A stretch of DNA of 64,000 nucleotides from NCBI RefSeq assembly GCF_000143415.4, contig NW_003314314.1, positions 250,263-314,262 on the forward strand, given 5' to 3'. The notes below the pieces were generated by a model, which had not been told where the DNA came from, did no database searches, and saw only the letters and a list, made by a program, of their open reading frames with translations. The translations under genes were made by a program, and so were the position numbers. Below are positions 1-11,129 of this stretch, piece after piece. Every line of letters starts with the position of its first letter. Position 1 is the first letter of the stretch. The stretch is from Selaginella moellendorffii (lineage: Eukaryota > Streptophyta > Lycopodiopsida > Selaginellales > Selaginellaceae).

Positions 1-839
1 AATATCCTTGCAAGGACCTTATATTGCTAAAGTCACTTCTAACCTAGTGTTCTGGAGATTCTAACAATTTTGTCAAGCTCTTCTAGTCAAGCTGGCCAAA
101 CTCACTAGTTTATTAGTATTTAGAAATGCCCTTATAATAAAGTTGGTTGGACTCACCAGTCCCTTAGAGGGGTCTTTTTTGAAATCCAAGAGCACTCAAT
201 TCCTGATAGTTGTCAAGAGTCTATAATAGAAATATATGATTTTTAACTTTATGGCTTTTTTCCAGCCAATTCACCAAATTCACCTAGTTGTTAGGATAAA
301 AAATTGCACAGTAAATAGAATATTAAACACATATCATCCACAAGATAACAGACAACAATTTCCTAACGTCTTCGCTTCTAATTCTAAGGTTTATAGGCAA
401 AACTTTAAAACTATAACTGAAATATGGAAAACAAGGAAGTAATTACAAACACAAAAGCTTTGATTTTCTTGCTTTCCCACACATTTCTATCACCAGTGTT
501 AATGTGACTTTTCTTTGATCCTAGATTACCCTTTGATAGTTTTCCACTGTAAAGGATTGGAGGAAAATACTAACATTGATGGAAGAGGGAGAGAAAATAC
601 GAAAGAAGGGCCTTGGGGGAAATTAAGCAAGTGCTGTGATGGAAAATAATATTAGCATTGTTGACAATGTCGGTGTTAAGGAGGATAAACCTCTATATAA
701 CCATGATAATTAACATCATAGTAGAAAAGTTTTAATCCTTAGGCAGCAGTGCTTCTCTATGCTTGCTTTTGTTGGTGTTGTGGAGTTTTTGCTTCACATA
801 AATATCCTATTTAAATACCATGATTTATTAAAGAATACA

Positions 840-2260
840 ACAACCATATCTTTAATCTACTTTTAAATCAATTTTTCTGCATGGAATATAAAAAAGGAAT
901 ACAAAAGTATACATATTTGATTAGTGCCAAAACCCTAGCTTATATACAAAAGCAAGTGGTCCGGATTAACAACAATCTGATAACTATGAAAATCCCACTT
1001 TGTTAATATTAGTATATGGCATTGTAGCCATATGCTTCGAACTCACACTAATAAAACTCTTACAAAGGAAAAAAAAATTTAAAAAAGGAATATTTAATGC
1101 TTTTATAAGTTAGATTAATAGATGGATGACTAAGATCTTATGATTACTATTACATTATTATCCATTTATAATCAATAGACTACATAACTCATAAAAATCA
1201 TTAAAATCACATTATTTACTTTTTTAAAATTATTTTTTGATATTTTTCAATTCTAGTAAAATATATCTAAAAAGTGCTTTCTATTTTACATCTTAAAATC
1301 TGGATTTTGTAAGCTCCTAAATATGCACTTCCTAGTAGGTCATACATCCCAGTAGTACTTAAAATAACTCCATGGTATCTTAACACCATTAATTGATTGA
1401 AAAAATAGTGTACTTTTATTTATAGATCTTTCCCTTTTATTTTAAAACTCTAAAAAATTATTCTCAACTTGTTTTACTTTGGTTTCTTACAGATTACTTG
1501 CTAGTATAAAAATATTGTAAAATTTAAATTATAGATATATCTAATAAAAATATCATTGTAAACTTTAAATTTTTAAAAATTTAAAACATTTTAAAAAATT
1601 AAATTTTAATTTTATAATAATTAATAATTTTTAAATATGACAATAATAAGAAATATACAAATTTGTAAGCTTGTATTTTTAAAATATTAATTTAATGCTT
1701 TTATAAATTTCACAATTTCAAAGTAAAAGAGTTAAATATTCGATATATTCTAATTAATTTATTTTAATTATGGAAAATTTTATTAAATATATTGTAAAAC
1801 ATACTGTGAAAGTTATGTTGAGAATTTTAAAATATCATCACTTCAATGTTGTTTAGATAAAATATATATTACCATCAGCTAATGCAATTGTAAAACATTA
1901 GTAGTTGTAAACCAGTCTGGTATTATGTTTTAAGAATACCTTTATATTGTGTCTGTAACTAAATATATATTAATTTATAATAAACATATAATAGTGAAAG
2001 TAATAAATCTTTATTACAAATAACAGTTGCTTTAAATATTACCATTCTTGTAGTAAGACATTGTGAACTAATTTCATAGATTTTAAGAACCCATAAAAAA
2101 TAAAATTGCAACATAAAAACTAAATAAAGAAAAATGTCAAAGGCTTAATGTAAAGAGGAATATGGAAAATTCTCAATTTAATCAGTAGGAAATTTTATTT
2201 ATAATAGCCAAACGAAGACAAGTGTTTCTGCTATAAATTTTCTATATGATAGTATCTAAA
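840..2260. other. AT-rich non-coding outer part of arm A with a gypsy LTR-like relic
   Basis: This stretch is very AT-rich and has no credible open frame. Its counterpart in arm B is about 54200-55480 in inverse orientation. The part around 1320-1500 resembles the LTR-like block at 13330-13530: both share the phrase beginning attaattgattgaaaaa and a later ctttggtttcttaca. It is therefore probably degenerate retrotransposon sequence carried inside both arms. The rest of 1-840 shows only the arm-B similarity and no gene. Confidence 0.5.
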
Positions 2261-2304
2261 AGAGTGCTTGTGTGTGGAGGCTGGTAAAAAGTTGCATTGC
2301 TGAT

Positions 2305-2535
2305 CTATCTATCAAACAAAGTGCAAGAAATTGCAGAGGTGAAGGCAAGTCTCTCGCCAATTGTTACAAACTCAATGGCCTTCAGACTCTCGTTCACGAT
2401 TTGAAGCTTTCTTTGATGCTCAGGTACAGCAATCTTACAAGTTTTATTGTTCACGACATGCAGAAATTTAGTTTTTTTCCCATACAATGGTAACAACTTT
2501 GACAGTCTGGAAGGAGGTAAAACCTGACAGGGCAA
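2305..2535 (-). pseudogene. Conserved unrecognised coding relic in arm A
   Basis: A short open frame of 76 codons is kept here, and most of it is also readable in arm B (about 53930-54150, plus strand), where a few substitutions and stops interrupt it. The shared core contains KTKFLHVV, HEHQRKLQIVNESLKAI-like wording and FVTIG. I do not recognise the family. Flanking sequence in both arms (2540-2900; 53580-53930) is similar but carries no long frame. It may be one exon of the ancestral gene in the repeat unit or a relic of another element. Functional status is doubtful. Confidence 0.3.
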
Positions 2536-2599
2536 GCCTCTTCAGACCTTCTAGACCAAGTCAAATGGCTTTATACCATATAGAATAACTGGAGGTGCG

Positions 2600-5500
2600 T
2601 ACATATTAGCTCCTGAGTTCTTGCTCTAAGGTGGTGTCGTGTTCTCGGGTTAGAAAGTCAAACACCTTCGCTATCCAAACTACGTAAGAATCTTATTTTC
2701 CTGAGCTGGATTTTTTTTTCCATTTTCTAATCAAGTTATGAGGACAAAATATCAGGAATCCTTGCAAACGTACAAGGACAAGTCTAGAGATTGCAAATAC
2801 TCGGCCTACATGAAAGTTCACGAGTTTTTTCAAGGGATGCCTTGGCAAGCGGCCGTGCTGCCAAGCCCTAGCGTGCTCTAGGTATCATCTTGTTGCTAGG
2901 ACCAAATTCGGATCTCGGACCTTTCTAAATTTGAACATTAAATCATCATTTTTACAGCTAAATCAAAGAAAATTATATGAAAAACTATTCTGCTGCTCTG
3001 CTCGATCAAACTTGTCACTGCTCTTTAGCTGCTTCCCCTTTGCTTTTTGAAGCTGTTGCTGGGCGAACTTAAAACTTCGATTTTTCAAGCTGCTGGCCCT
3101 GCTTGGTTTAAGAAATTTTTTCGTCTTTAAGCTGCTCAATCTTTGCTGCTCGATCTTAGCTGTTTCAGCCTGCTCCCTTTCTCTCCAAGTTTTAAAATCA
3201 TCTTACGCTTTTCCATTCCCACTTGCTCGATTCTTATGATCTCTGACGCTGGGTTTTATCTTTCGCTGCTTCAAGTCCTGCTCCACCCTCATTTACATAT
3301 TCTTCTGGCGGCCTGCTATGATCTGGACCAAGTTGGCTGCCAGACTATTTTCCAAATAGAAAAGAAACACAATCTCTCAAGGTTGTACTCACAAGTTGGC
3401 CAGAATAAGCAGCTCCTTAGCGTAGTCTCTGAGATGTTTTATTTATTTAGTCTCGAAGAGACGGCCTCCTACGATCTGGACCAAGTTGGAGCTCAGAAGA
3501 TATTCCACCAGAGGAGAAAATTAAAAAACAAAAAAAATACCATAGGATTTGTTGCTGATACTAAAGGAGCTACAATTTGTGTGTCGCTGCAGCTTGCTTC
3601 TTCTGTTTAACAACACGGATGAAATGAATGGAAGAGGAAAAAAAGAATGACTCTACGTACCCTCAGTTCACATTTCTCGATTGTAAAGGTGGCCATTGAA
3701 CCTCTGAATCGCTTTGCACCAGCTTCCACGTTCCATGAAACTCGTCCGATCTTCTGTCTTTATGACTGTTGCTTCGTCTTAGAGTTCACTCCAGCTCTTG
3801 TAGTCTCCGCATGTCAGGGGCGAACATCAGCCGTTTTTCAGTCTTTGTGAAGCCGAACCTCTGGCTCCACCGCCACAAGCAGTTTCTTCGAGTTTGAGAT
3901 CATCTTGCCATCATCATCTTCTATCATCCAAGCACCTGTAAGAGCGATCCTGGACAGCATTGAAGCTCTTGTCCCGTTTCCGTCAACTAGAGAGCTTTGT
4001 CTTGATCCGTCTTGGCATCTCATCTTCTCCTTCATCTCGCCGCCGACGTGATGGACTCTTCTCCACTCGGCTGGCTGACTGCTCCGATCTCGGGCACTGT
4101 CTTGGCGAGCTCCGCTTGAGAAGCCCAGATCTTGACAAAATTATCTGCTATCTCCCGATTGATCAAGATATCTCCGAAACTTTGGAGTCAAGGGAGGATA
4201 TCTCCTCGACGAGGTTGATCTTCTCTTGACTTAGAAGTGTGGAGACTGGTCTCTGGCGCTTTGGAGGCTTGCTACTGCTTCCCTGTGCTGCTCGAGCTGT
4301 CAGTACTTGGCTTGCACCTCTGTTCTGGATTTGACTCTCGAGAGCTGGTTACTTCTTGAACTTCCATTCTCGTTTCTTCAACGTGCTTAGAACCTCTGCC
4401 AGTTAGGGAATGCTTCCGCCACTTCAGGCCTTGATCGTGCTGAGAAGCTTGAGCGGAAGCATGCAAAAACACAGCTTCCTGCGAAGCCAGATGCTCCTTC
4501 TTGTCGCATGTAGCGTCCATCTGATCCGTCAAACCTCTGGAGCTCGGCGCTCCATGCGCTCTCACATCGGTTCTCCTCGGCTTGTCTTCATCCTTCAGAG
4601 CTCCTCACCCAAAGCTTTGCTTTGCATCTGGCACGTCTCTCTCTCCTCCAGCGCCTCGAGTCCCGTGATCCTCTCCATCAGCTGCCAGTTACTTGCTTCT
4701 CCAGCCTTGCCTTTGCGCTTCCAAACTCCGCCATCACGTGCTCTCGCCGAGAGCTCCACCTCGTGCAGCGGATTCGACTCCGTCAGCCATTATCCCCTGG
4801 GGCTTCTCCTTCAAGAACTCCTGTCCGAACACTTCCCTCATTCCACCAGATGACAGAGAACGTCTAGCGTAGTCTGTCTTATAGTCTCCGCAGCCATCCG
4901 AAACCCCAGTCACGAGCAGCTTCAGCTATATCGTCTTCTCGCCATCTTGCAGCCATCTGACACTGGTCTACGTCGTTCCTCGCTACTATCATGGACAGCC
5001 TTACCGCAGCAGGCGCTCCTGAATCATCTCCGTCCACTGGAAAGCCGATAAGATAGATCCCTCCTTGCTCCAGACACTGTAGAGTGTAGCCGAACTTGAT
5101 CCATTGATCTTCTCTTGACTTAGAAGAGTGTGGAGGCGGGTCTCTAGCCTGTTTAGATGCCGAAGTTTGATGGACTCTGCTGCACTTCCAGCCGACTGCT
5201 CCGCCTGGAGCCTCGTCAACCGCCGCTTTCGACTCTCCATCTCGGCCACCATCTTCCGAAACTTTCAATTCCAGTCGTTGATCTTCCTTCGACTTAGAGT
5301 GTGGAGACTGGTCTCTAGCTCAGACTTGACGCTTTAGTGACCTGCTACTGTGGTGCTCGACTTGCTTGGATATTTGGCCACAGCTCCGAGTTTTCCCGCT
5401 CCAACTTTTGGATTTGATTTCCCTTGAAGCAATCTGACACTGAGTTCTTTGCTGATACTTTCATCCAAGCAGCTGTACGAGCATTCCTGGACAGCCCTGA

Positions 5501-6084
5501 CCCGTTTTCAAAGTCTCCGTCAACTAGAGAGCTCTACCAGATGACAGAGAACGTCGAGCGTAGTCTGTCTTATAGTCTCTGCAGCCCTCTCTGTGAATCC
5601 AAATACCCCACTGTCACGAGCAGCTTCAGCTATATCATATTCTCACTATCACCATCTCGTTGCAGTCGTTCCCTTGCTACTATTCCTTCAAGCTGTGAAC
5701 ATTATACTGCAGCAGTATCTCCTGTCTCATCTCCGTCGACTGGAAAGCTGATAAGATAGATCCCTCCTTGCTCCAGACACTGTAGAGTGTAATCAAACTT
5801 GATCCATTGATCTTCTCTTGACTTAGAAGAGTGTGGAGGCTGGTTGCTGGCCTGTTTAGACGCCTGAAGTGTGATAGACTTCTCCGCCTGGAGCCCTGAG
5901 ACACAGTCGTCACGCACTGCTTTCACGTCTTGGACAGTTGCAAATCTTTGGAGTCAGTCCTCGAGAAGGTCGATCTTCTCTCGACTTAACTGGTCTATAG
6001 CTTTAGTGGCCTCCTCCTGTGCTGCTCAACTTGCTTGGAGATCCAACTTCTGGATTTGACTCTTGAGAGTTGGCTTCTCCGATG
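2600..6084 (-). pseudogene. Decayed 3' tail of the coiled-coil gene unit, arm A
   Basis: Downstream (minus strand) of the coiled-coil gene lies about 3.4 kb of sequence that still reads in short pieces as coiled-coil-like protein (for example around 4272-4565 and 4879-5268) but has stops and frame changes throughout. Arm B has the same material at 51203-52800. Within arm A a block of about 690 bp is tandemly duplicated: the phrase ccagatgacagagaacgt occurs at 4847 and 5537, and a block ending in agagtgtggagg occurs near 5135 and 5830. Arm B has this block once. It may be 3' UTR, alternative exons or pseudogene. No intact gene can be assembled by eye. Confidence 0.45.
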
Positions 6085-7830
6085 CTAGAGTCCGAGCACT
6101 GGCCTCCAGTTGACCAATCCTTGCAGCCAACTTCTCGAGCTCGGAGCCAACTTCATTTCTCGTTTCTTCGACGTGCTTAGAACAGTTTGCTCGTGTTCTC
6201 TTCTCAGGTAAACCCAGGGTCTAGTCGTCTTAGAGTTCGCTCCAGCCCGGCCGATCATCTTCTCCCCATCATGGTTCTGACAAAACAAACACTCATCGTT
6301 CACTTCAGCTCTCTACAACAAACACGGAAGTTATTAGCAAACGGCCATCTGGAATCTGGAAGGTATATCAAACTTACCTGTCTCCTCTTGAATTCGGCAA
6401 CAAAATCTCTCCCCGCACGATCATATAGTTCTTTTGCCTCCTTCACGAAGACCACCTCGCCGGACTGAAGCTTCTTCCACGGTTTCCTCTCACTCGGGAT
6501 CCTATCCAGCATTTTCTGGAGCCTCATCATCTTCCGCGCTCGCTTGATCCTCTCTCGGTCGCTGGATTTGCCGTTGAGCTCCTCGTAAAGCTGCTCGGTG
6601 AGTCTGATCAGAATCCGGAGCGCGCTAACACTCCAAGACTTTTCCTCGTGCTTCTCCTCTTCTNNNNNNNNNNNNNNNNNNNNNNNNNNNNNNNNNNNNN
6701 NNNNNNNNNNNNNNNNNNNNNNNNNNNNNNNNNNNNNNNNNNNNNNNNNNNNNNNNNNNNNNNNNNNNNNNNNNNNNNNNNNNNNNNNNNNNNNNNNNNN
6801 NNNNNNNNNNNNNNNNNNNNNNNNNNNNNNNNNNNNNNNNNNNNNNNNNNNNNNNNNNNNNNNNNNNNNNNNNNNNNNNNNNNNNNNNNNNNNNNNNNNN
6901 NNNNNNNNNNNNNNNNNNNNNNNNNNNNNNNNNNNNNNNNNNNNNNNNNNNNNNNNNNNNNNNNNNNNNNNNNNNNNNNNNNNNNNNNNNNNNNNNNNNN
7001 NNNNNNNNNNNNNNNNNNNNNNNNNNNNNNNNNNNNNNNNNNNNNNNNNNNNNNNNNNNNNNNNNNNNNNNNNNNNNNNNNNNNNNNNNNNNNNNNNNNN
7101 NNNNNNNNNNNNNNNNNNNNNNNNNNNNNNNNNNNNNNTCTTGTTCCAGCTGCTGCTTCATCGGCTTCATCCGCTGCTCCTCCTCCTGTTCCTGCTCTTG
7201 CTTCATCGGCTTGATCGGCTTGATCGGCTGATTCGGCTGATTCTTCTCCTCTCGTTCCAGCTGCGGCTGCTCCTTGTGACCTTGCTCCTGTTTCACCTCG
7301 CGCCTGAGTTCCTTCGTCTCATGGGCTTCTTTCTCCTGCTCCTCCTCGCTCAGCTGCTCAGCTTTCTTCTCTTGCTCCTCCTCCTTCAGCTGCTTCTCGG
7401 CTTCGTTTTCCTCCTCTTGTTCCAGCTTCATCGGCTTCATCTGATCGGCTTCTTTCTCCTCCTCGTTCACCTGCTCGGCTTTCTTCTCTTCCTTCAGCTG
7501 CTCCGCTTTCTTCTCTTGATTCTCCTCTTCGTCCTCCTTCTCTTGTTCCGGCTTGATCGGCTTGATCGGCTCCTTGTGCCCTCGCTCCTGTCGTATCGCT
7601 TCTAAGACGATTTTCACCTCGCGCCTGAGTTCCTTCAACTTCAAGGCGGCGGCGTCCATGGCTTCTCCCGAGACGGCCTCACAGACACGATCTTGGACCT
7701 TCAGCTTCAAGGCCGCCGCGTCCATGGCTTCCGGGTGGACCTTGTTGTCGCCCTTGTGCGCCTTTTTTGGTCGAAAGAGAGACCACAAACCTGTGACGCA
7801 TCCACTGCGCTCCTGCTCTGTTCGCGCCAT
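6085..7830 (-). CDS. Glu/Lys-rich coiled-coil protein, lineage-specific family, copy A (gap inside)
   Basis: This starts at the ATG at 7830 and ends at the stop at 6085, with the same three-exon plan as copy B. The N-terminus contains a duplicated module with the core EAMDAAALKLK, followed by KEPIKPIKP and a long Glu/Lys/Gln-rich stretch with heptad character. That is followed, after the gap, by a basic helical segment (in copy B ELNGKSSDRERIKRARKM), and a short last exon with a CxxC-like CLFCQNHDGEK. Bases 6664-7138 are N, so the end of exon 1, the first intron and much of exon 2 are missing. I know no family with this architecture. By composition it should be cytosolic or nuclear and self-associating. 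The long Leu-rich frames on the opposite strand are shadows of its codons. Confidence 0.6.
6664..7138. other. Assembly gap (475 N)
   Basis: A run of N interrupts copy A of the coiled-coil gene. The matching interval in arm B (about 50194-50625) is some 430 bp, so the gap size is plausible and probably hides the exon1/exon2 junction. Confidence 0.95.
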
Positions 7831-7890
7831 AGCTTGCCCTTTGCAAAATGCCTTTAATGCCCTAACCCTTACTAAATGTATTTCACATTA

Positions 7891-8574
7891 ATGTATAAAT
7901 TAGTAATTGCCTAGCATATGCTATCCGGTTTGCAAACACTTTATAGTTTTTAAAAATTAAGTTGGAATAGTATCAAAATAGCAATTGTTGTGTTTGAGGA
8001 AGTAACTATAAACATGTAGGAAACTATCAGATCCCAGAAGCTATCTATATAACTACAAAATCCCATTACAAACACATAAAATAAACATTATAAAATCAAT
8101 TACCTCCTACAATGCTACAAGACACTTTGGCTGGAAGTGTGCTTATGAATGTCTGGATCTAGCCACATAAAAGTTTGAAAGACAAAGGAAATCGTGAGAG
8201 TGTGCTGGTGGCAATAAAGAGATTGGGGAGCTATGAATCACAGCACTCTAGAAGCAATCCAGCAAGAAAATTGAAGATATGCAAACCTGGCATTTGCAAT
8301 CGGTTTTGCACAGTGAAATCATAACCCTAGAGAAGAAGGTGCAGCATGAATCACCACTCTCAAGTGAGTCTACAACTTGATGGCAGAAGTGTCAATGCTT
8401 TAGAGAATTTGGTCAACATGAACGATTTCTTCTCTCGGCCCTAGAGCTTGGACTTGGACCTTGTTTTCGCCCCTTTTTTCAAACCTGTGACGCATCCACA
8501 GCGCTCCTGCTCTATTCGCGCCTAATGCCTTTAATGCCCTAACCCTTACTAAATCTATTTCACATTAATGCGTT
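7891..8574. repeat. Insertion in arm A bounded by duplicated promoter sequence
   Basis: Arm B goes directly from the coiled-coil start region to the LRR relic. In arm A the promoter phrase that begins cctaacccttactaaat occurs twice, at about 7860 and 8538, and a decayed piece of the gene's 5' end (about 8440-8525) precedes the second copy. The intervening sequence, about 7891-8430, is unrelated non-coding DNA. This is best read as an unequal duplication of the gene 5' end followed by insertion or decay. Confidence 0.6.
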
Positions 8575-8777
8575 CGTTTAGTCTAATCCACATTTTTCGG
8601 CAGTCTATCCCGGAAGATGTTTACACACTCTCATCTCTCAAGTATCTAGACGTGAGTAGAAACCAGCTCCAGGGACTTGTTCCAGAATGTTTCCAGCTTG
8701 AGAGTGCTGATCAAACCAGCTACAGTATACCATCTGACCTCAGTAAACTTCCAGAAGAAAACAAAGAAACAATATAG
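8568..8777 (+). pseudogene. Leucine-rich-repeat receptor fragment (arm A)
   Basis: The frame contains SIPEDVYTLSSLKYLDVSR followed by NQLQGLVPECFQLESADQT, the plant extracellular LRR pattern (LxxLxxLDLSxNxLxGxIP). Only about one and a half repeats are present, with no signal peptide, transmembrane segment or kinase. The same fragment is in arm B (49271-49459, minus), and a related one is at about 11130-11420. Downstream similarity to arm B continues to about 9015. It lies head-to-head with the coiled-coil gene, a few tens of bases apart in arm B. Confidence 0.65.
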
Positions 8778-9049
8778 TAAATAAACAGTCTTTATGCATT
8801 TTCTTTGTTGGTGAATGTTTAGATGCTTACCCTAGATGTGCCATTCTTGACATCCAAACTTCCTGACGTGACAAAATTTCAAGAGCATTGAATTTACAAG
8901 GTAAATGCATTCTCCTTAAAGCTTATTCTTTATGTCATGTAGGAAAATGCAAGTCAATTTTGGTCATGTTTGCTATTGAGCTGCATCTTGTTACCAAGCA
9001 CACATACTTCTACCATGTAACGCATTTGATTATAAGATGAGATTTGGAT

Positions 9050-9178
9050 ATATTGTCACTGTGGATCTTTGGAACCTTGGGGATAAATGGGGATAAAATA
9101 GCCATTAAAGGGCTCTTTCATTAAACAATTACTTTTTTTCCAATTGGTTTAAGGGGAGAGAGATAAAGTGTGTTACAG
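9050..9178 (+). mobile_element. LTR-retrotransposon LTR fragment
   Basis: This ends in gagagagataaagtgtgttaca, immediately followed by a tRNA-Met-type primer-binding site, so it should be the 3' end of a 5' LTR on the plus strand. A second, distorted copy of the same end is at about 9492-9625. No coding region follows. Confidence 0.55.
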
Positions 9179-9179
9179 T

Positions 9180-9193
9180 TGGTATCGGAGCAA
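9180..9193 (+). other. Primer-binding site of an LTR element
   Basis: The bases ttggtatcggagca resemble the plant initiator-tRNA-Met primer-binding site (TGGTATCAGAGC), one or two bases after an LTR end in ...ttaca. This is the usual Ty3/gypsy or copia arrangement. Confidence 0.6.
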
Positions 9194-9239
9194 ATGGCAC
9201 GAGTTTAATTCTCATTGATTAGTAGCTTAAAAATATAAT

Positions 9240-9440
9240 ATATTTTGAACAAGGTATTATACATATTGCCCTTGAGCAAGGTATTGCATACATCCTTCCT
9301 CTTGTGTAGGCTCAGTAGGGGTTGCTAGTTATTGTATGTATTGGGCAATGTGTACGTCCTTCCTCTTGTGAGCCTGTATTGTATGTATTGGGCAATGCGT
9401 ACGTCCTTCCTCTTGTGTAGGCTTAGTAAGAGTTGCTAGT
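9240..9440 (+). repeat. Short tandem repeats around ttgggcaatg.gtacgtccttcctcttgtg
   Basis: Three imperfect copies of a 50-65-bp unit, each containing tacgtccttcctcttgtg or a close variant and a gttgctagtta tail in two of them. No coding potential. It sits between the two LTR fragments and is probably part of the same element. Confidence 0.6.
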
Positions 9441-9472
9441 TAATAGTTAATAAGGACATTAACATCTCTGAA

Positions 9473-9625
9473 GGGGGGGGGGGGGGGGGGGTGAGTGTAT
9501 CGCATGTAATCACGGTGGATTTTTAAAACCTGGGGGGAAAAAGGGGGAAAAAAAACCTTTAAAGGGGCCCCCCAGGCCCCTTTTCCGGTTTTTTTAAGAG
9601 GAGAGAGATAATGTGTGTTATATGC
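9473..9625. mobile_element. Poly-G tract (19 G) and homopolymer-inflated LTR fragment
   Basis: A run of 19 G (9473-9491) is followed by sequence that matches the LTR fragment at 9060-9178 but with nearly every homopolymer lengthened, for example aaaaagggggaaaaaaaacc and ggggccccccaggcccc. The end, gagagagataatgtgtgtta, again matches the LTR end. It is either a decayed second LTR or an artefact of poor read quality after the G run. Confidence 0.5.
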
Positions 9626-9639
9626 TACCAATTTGCTTT

Positions 9640-10255
9640 TTGAAACTGTTGTATGACATTAAATTTAGCAGAAACAAAACTTTTTATTTGTTCTTTTTTA
9701 GATACAACGTCCATTCTGAGTTCATCGTCAAGCTCAGGTGGTTTAGAGGAAGGAGGAGAAGCTGTTTTTAGTGAATCAGAGTATGTGGAGTCAAGGACAA
9801 TGTTAGGGATGATGCTATTGCTCATATGGTGGAAGAATTGTCATTAGATGGAGATCAAGATGCAAAGAAGCTTATTTTCAGCCTCAAGGAGATATTTGGT
9901 TTCAGCCATATCCCACTAAAGAAGCAATCTTGAATTCTGAATAAAGAAGAACAGTATTTTTATGTACTACAAGCAATGCTTCAGTGAGGGATGCAAGTCA
10001 TCCAACTTCCCAACTTCAACAATTTCAAGCAATACACTGTTATAACCTTGCACTAAATAACAAAGACAAAGAGGTTTAGCCTTGCCTCTTGAGGTTTTTT
10101 TAATTATTCCACATATAGTTGGGTTAATAAATAGTGATTAAAAGTCTCTTGTTGCAAATTTTGCAACTTTTTAGTATTTAACTTACCATTAAAAGAAGAT
10201 TAACCATTCTTCTTGCTTTGTTACTTACTCTTCAATTGTGAATTCCTTGTTCTTG
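9640..10255. other. No gene recognised
   Basis: AT-rich sequence with only short frames (for example 9653-9847 plus, 64 codons, with a Ser/Glu-rich run). I see no domain, RNA gene or clear repeat. It is probably retroelement interior. Confidence 0.4.
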
Positions 10256-10259
10256 AGTT

Positions 10260-10425
10260 GTTTCAGCTTCGAGGCCGCCATGTCCATGGCTTCTGGGTGA
10301 ACCTTGTTGTTGCCCTTGTGCGCCTTTTTTGGTCAAAAGAGAGACCACAAACCCATAGCTTGCCCTTTGCAAAATAACCCTTACTAAATCTATTTCACAT
10401 GAATGTCTTTGTTTAATTTAGTCCC
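10260..10425 (-). pseudogene. 5' fragment of the coiled-coil gene family
   Basis: On the minus strand this repeats part of exon 1 and the promoter of the coiled-coil genes, including the KAHKGNNKVHPEAMD-like coding stretch and the promoter phrase around aacccttactaaat, with internal deletions. It shows that pieces of the family were scattered inside the region between the arms. A weaker relic of the same 5' end lies near 16798-16870. Confidence 0.6.
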
Positions 10426-10455
10426 ATAGTCTCTCTCAAAAACAATTACAGGATT

Positions 10456-11093
10456 TTAGGGTGATACCAGGCCGGTTGGCTTTAGTAAAGGATTCCTTCG
10501 ATTTGGAGCAGCCACAATGCCACCAGAAGGCATGGGCTGAAAAACAGTGATGAAAGGGCTGAAGCTGGAAGTCAGTAAAACTTCTTCGAGTGTGTTGGCT
10601 CCACTCACGCACGTCTGCATATCAACAGAGTCTTTGAAGTAGTTAAAGGTGACTTGAGGATTATCATCAGCATTCAGAGTTAAAAGTCGGATCTCTCCAC
10701 TTGAACGAGGCTTAGCGACCTTCTGCGTGACCACAACGATTGGACTCTTCTGCGGACTGCTTAACTCTTCGAAGTATGTTCCAGATGGATCGATCCCCAC
10801 ACTTTGAATGAGGGAAACTTCAACTGGGGATGGTGAGCCGATGTAGACTCTGGTGGATGGATTTTCAACTATGTGTTTTCCAACATCGGGGGAATCTGCA
10901 ACCACTTTGATTTTCTTAGCTTGAAGGTGGTCTCTGGGGCCAATTCCACTAAGCATGAGCAGCTGAGGAGTGCCTATTGCACCTGCTGTGAGTATCACTT
11001 CACTTTTGGATGAATTCTGGAGAAGAACAGTATACGTTTTCCCAGATAAACGGCCTGTGACTTGAACACCTACAGCTCTTGGAGTACCAGAAC
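10456..11093 (-). pseudogene. HOTHEAD-like GMC oxidoreductase fragment
   Basis: The reading contains GTPRAVGVQVTGR, then EVILTAGAIGTPQLLMLSGI and GKHIVENPST, the conserved middle of plant HOTHEAD/mandelonitrile-lyase-like flavoproteins of the glucose-methanol-choline family (TAGAIGSPQLLMLSGIGP is the second GMC signature). The fragment begins at a good splice acceptor (11094) and ends at a stop at 10456, before the C-terminal region that carries the two catalytic histidines. The N-terminal FAD-binding GxGxxG part is absent. It is thus a fragment of a few exons, truncated at both sides and flanked by a coiled-coil gene fragment and an LRR fragment. It is unlikely to make an active enzyme. Confidence 0.75.
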
Positions 11094-11129
11094 CTATTTA
11101 AGAGAAACGAAAACACGTCAAACTTATAA

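Larger units (their letters stand above)
1..9015. repeat. Arm A of a large inverted repeat
   Basis: Read on the minus strand, this stretch repeats 49023-56250 in the same order: AT-rich outer end, unrecognised conserved segment, decayed coiled-coil tail, intact coiled-coil gene, LRR relic. The inner junction is near 9013-9017, where similarity to arm B (near 49023) stops. The outer end matches arm B near 56247 and may continue left of the window. Arm A is longer than arm B because of an insertion with a duplicated promoter (about 7891-8574) and a tandem duplication of about 690 bp in the gene tail (4847 versus 5537). The arms are diverged by many substitutions and indels, so this is an old duplication, not a simple assembly mirror. 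Roughly 40 kb of single-copy sequence separates them. Confidence 0.85.

Noticed and set aside
6598-7605. Plus-strand frame across the N gap
   Set aside because: Open only because N cannot make stops; the rest is antisense of the coiled-coil gene.
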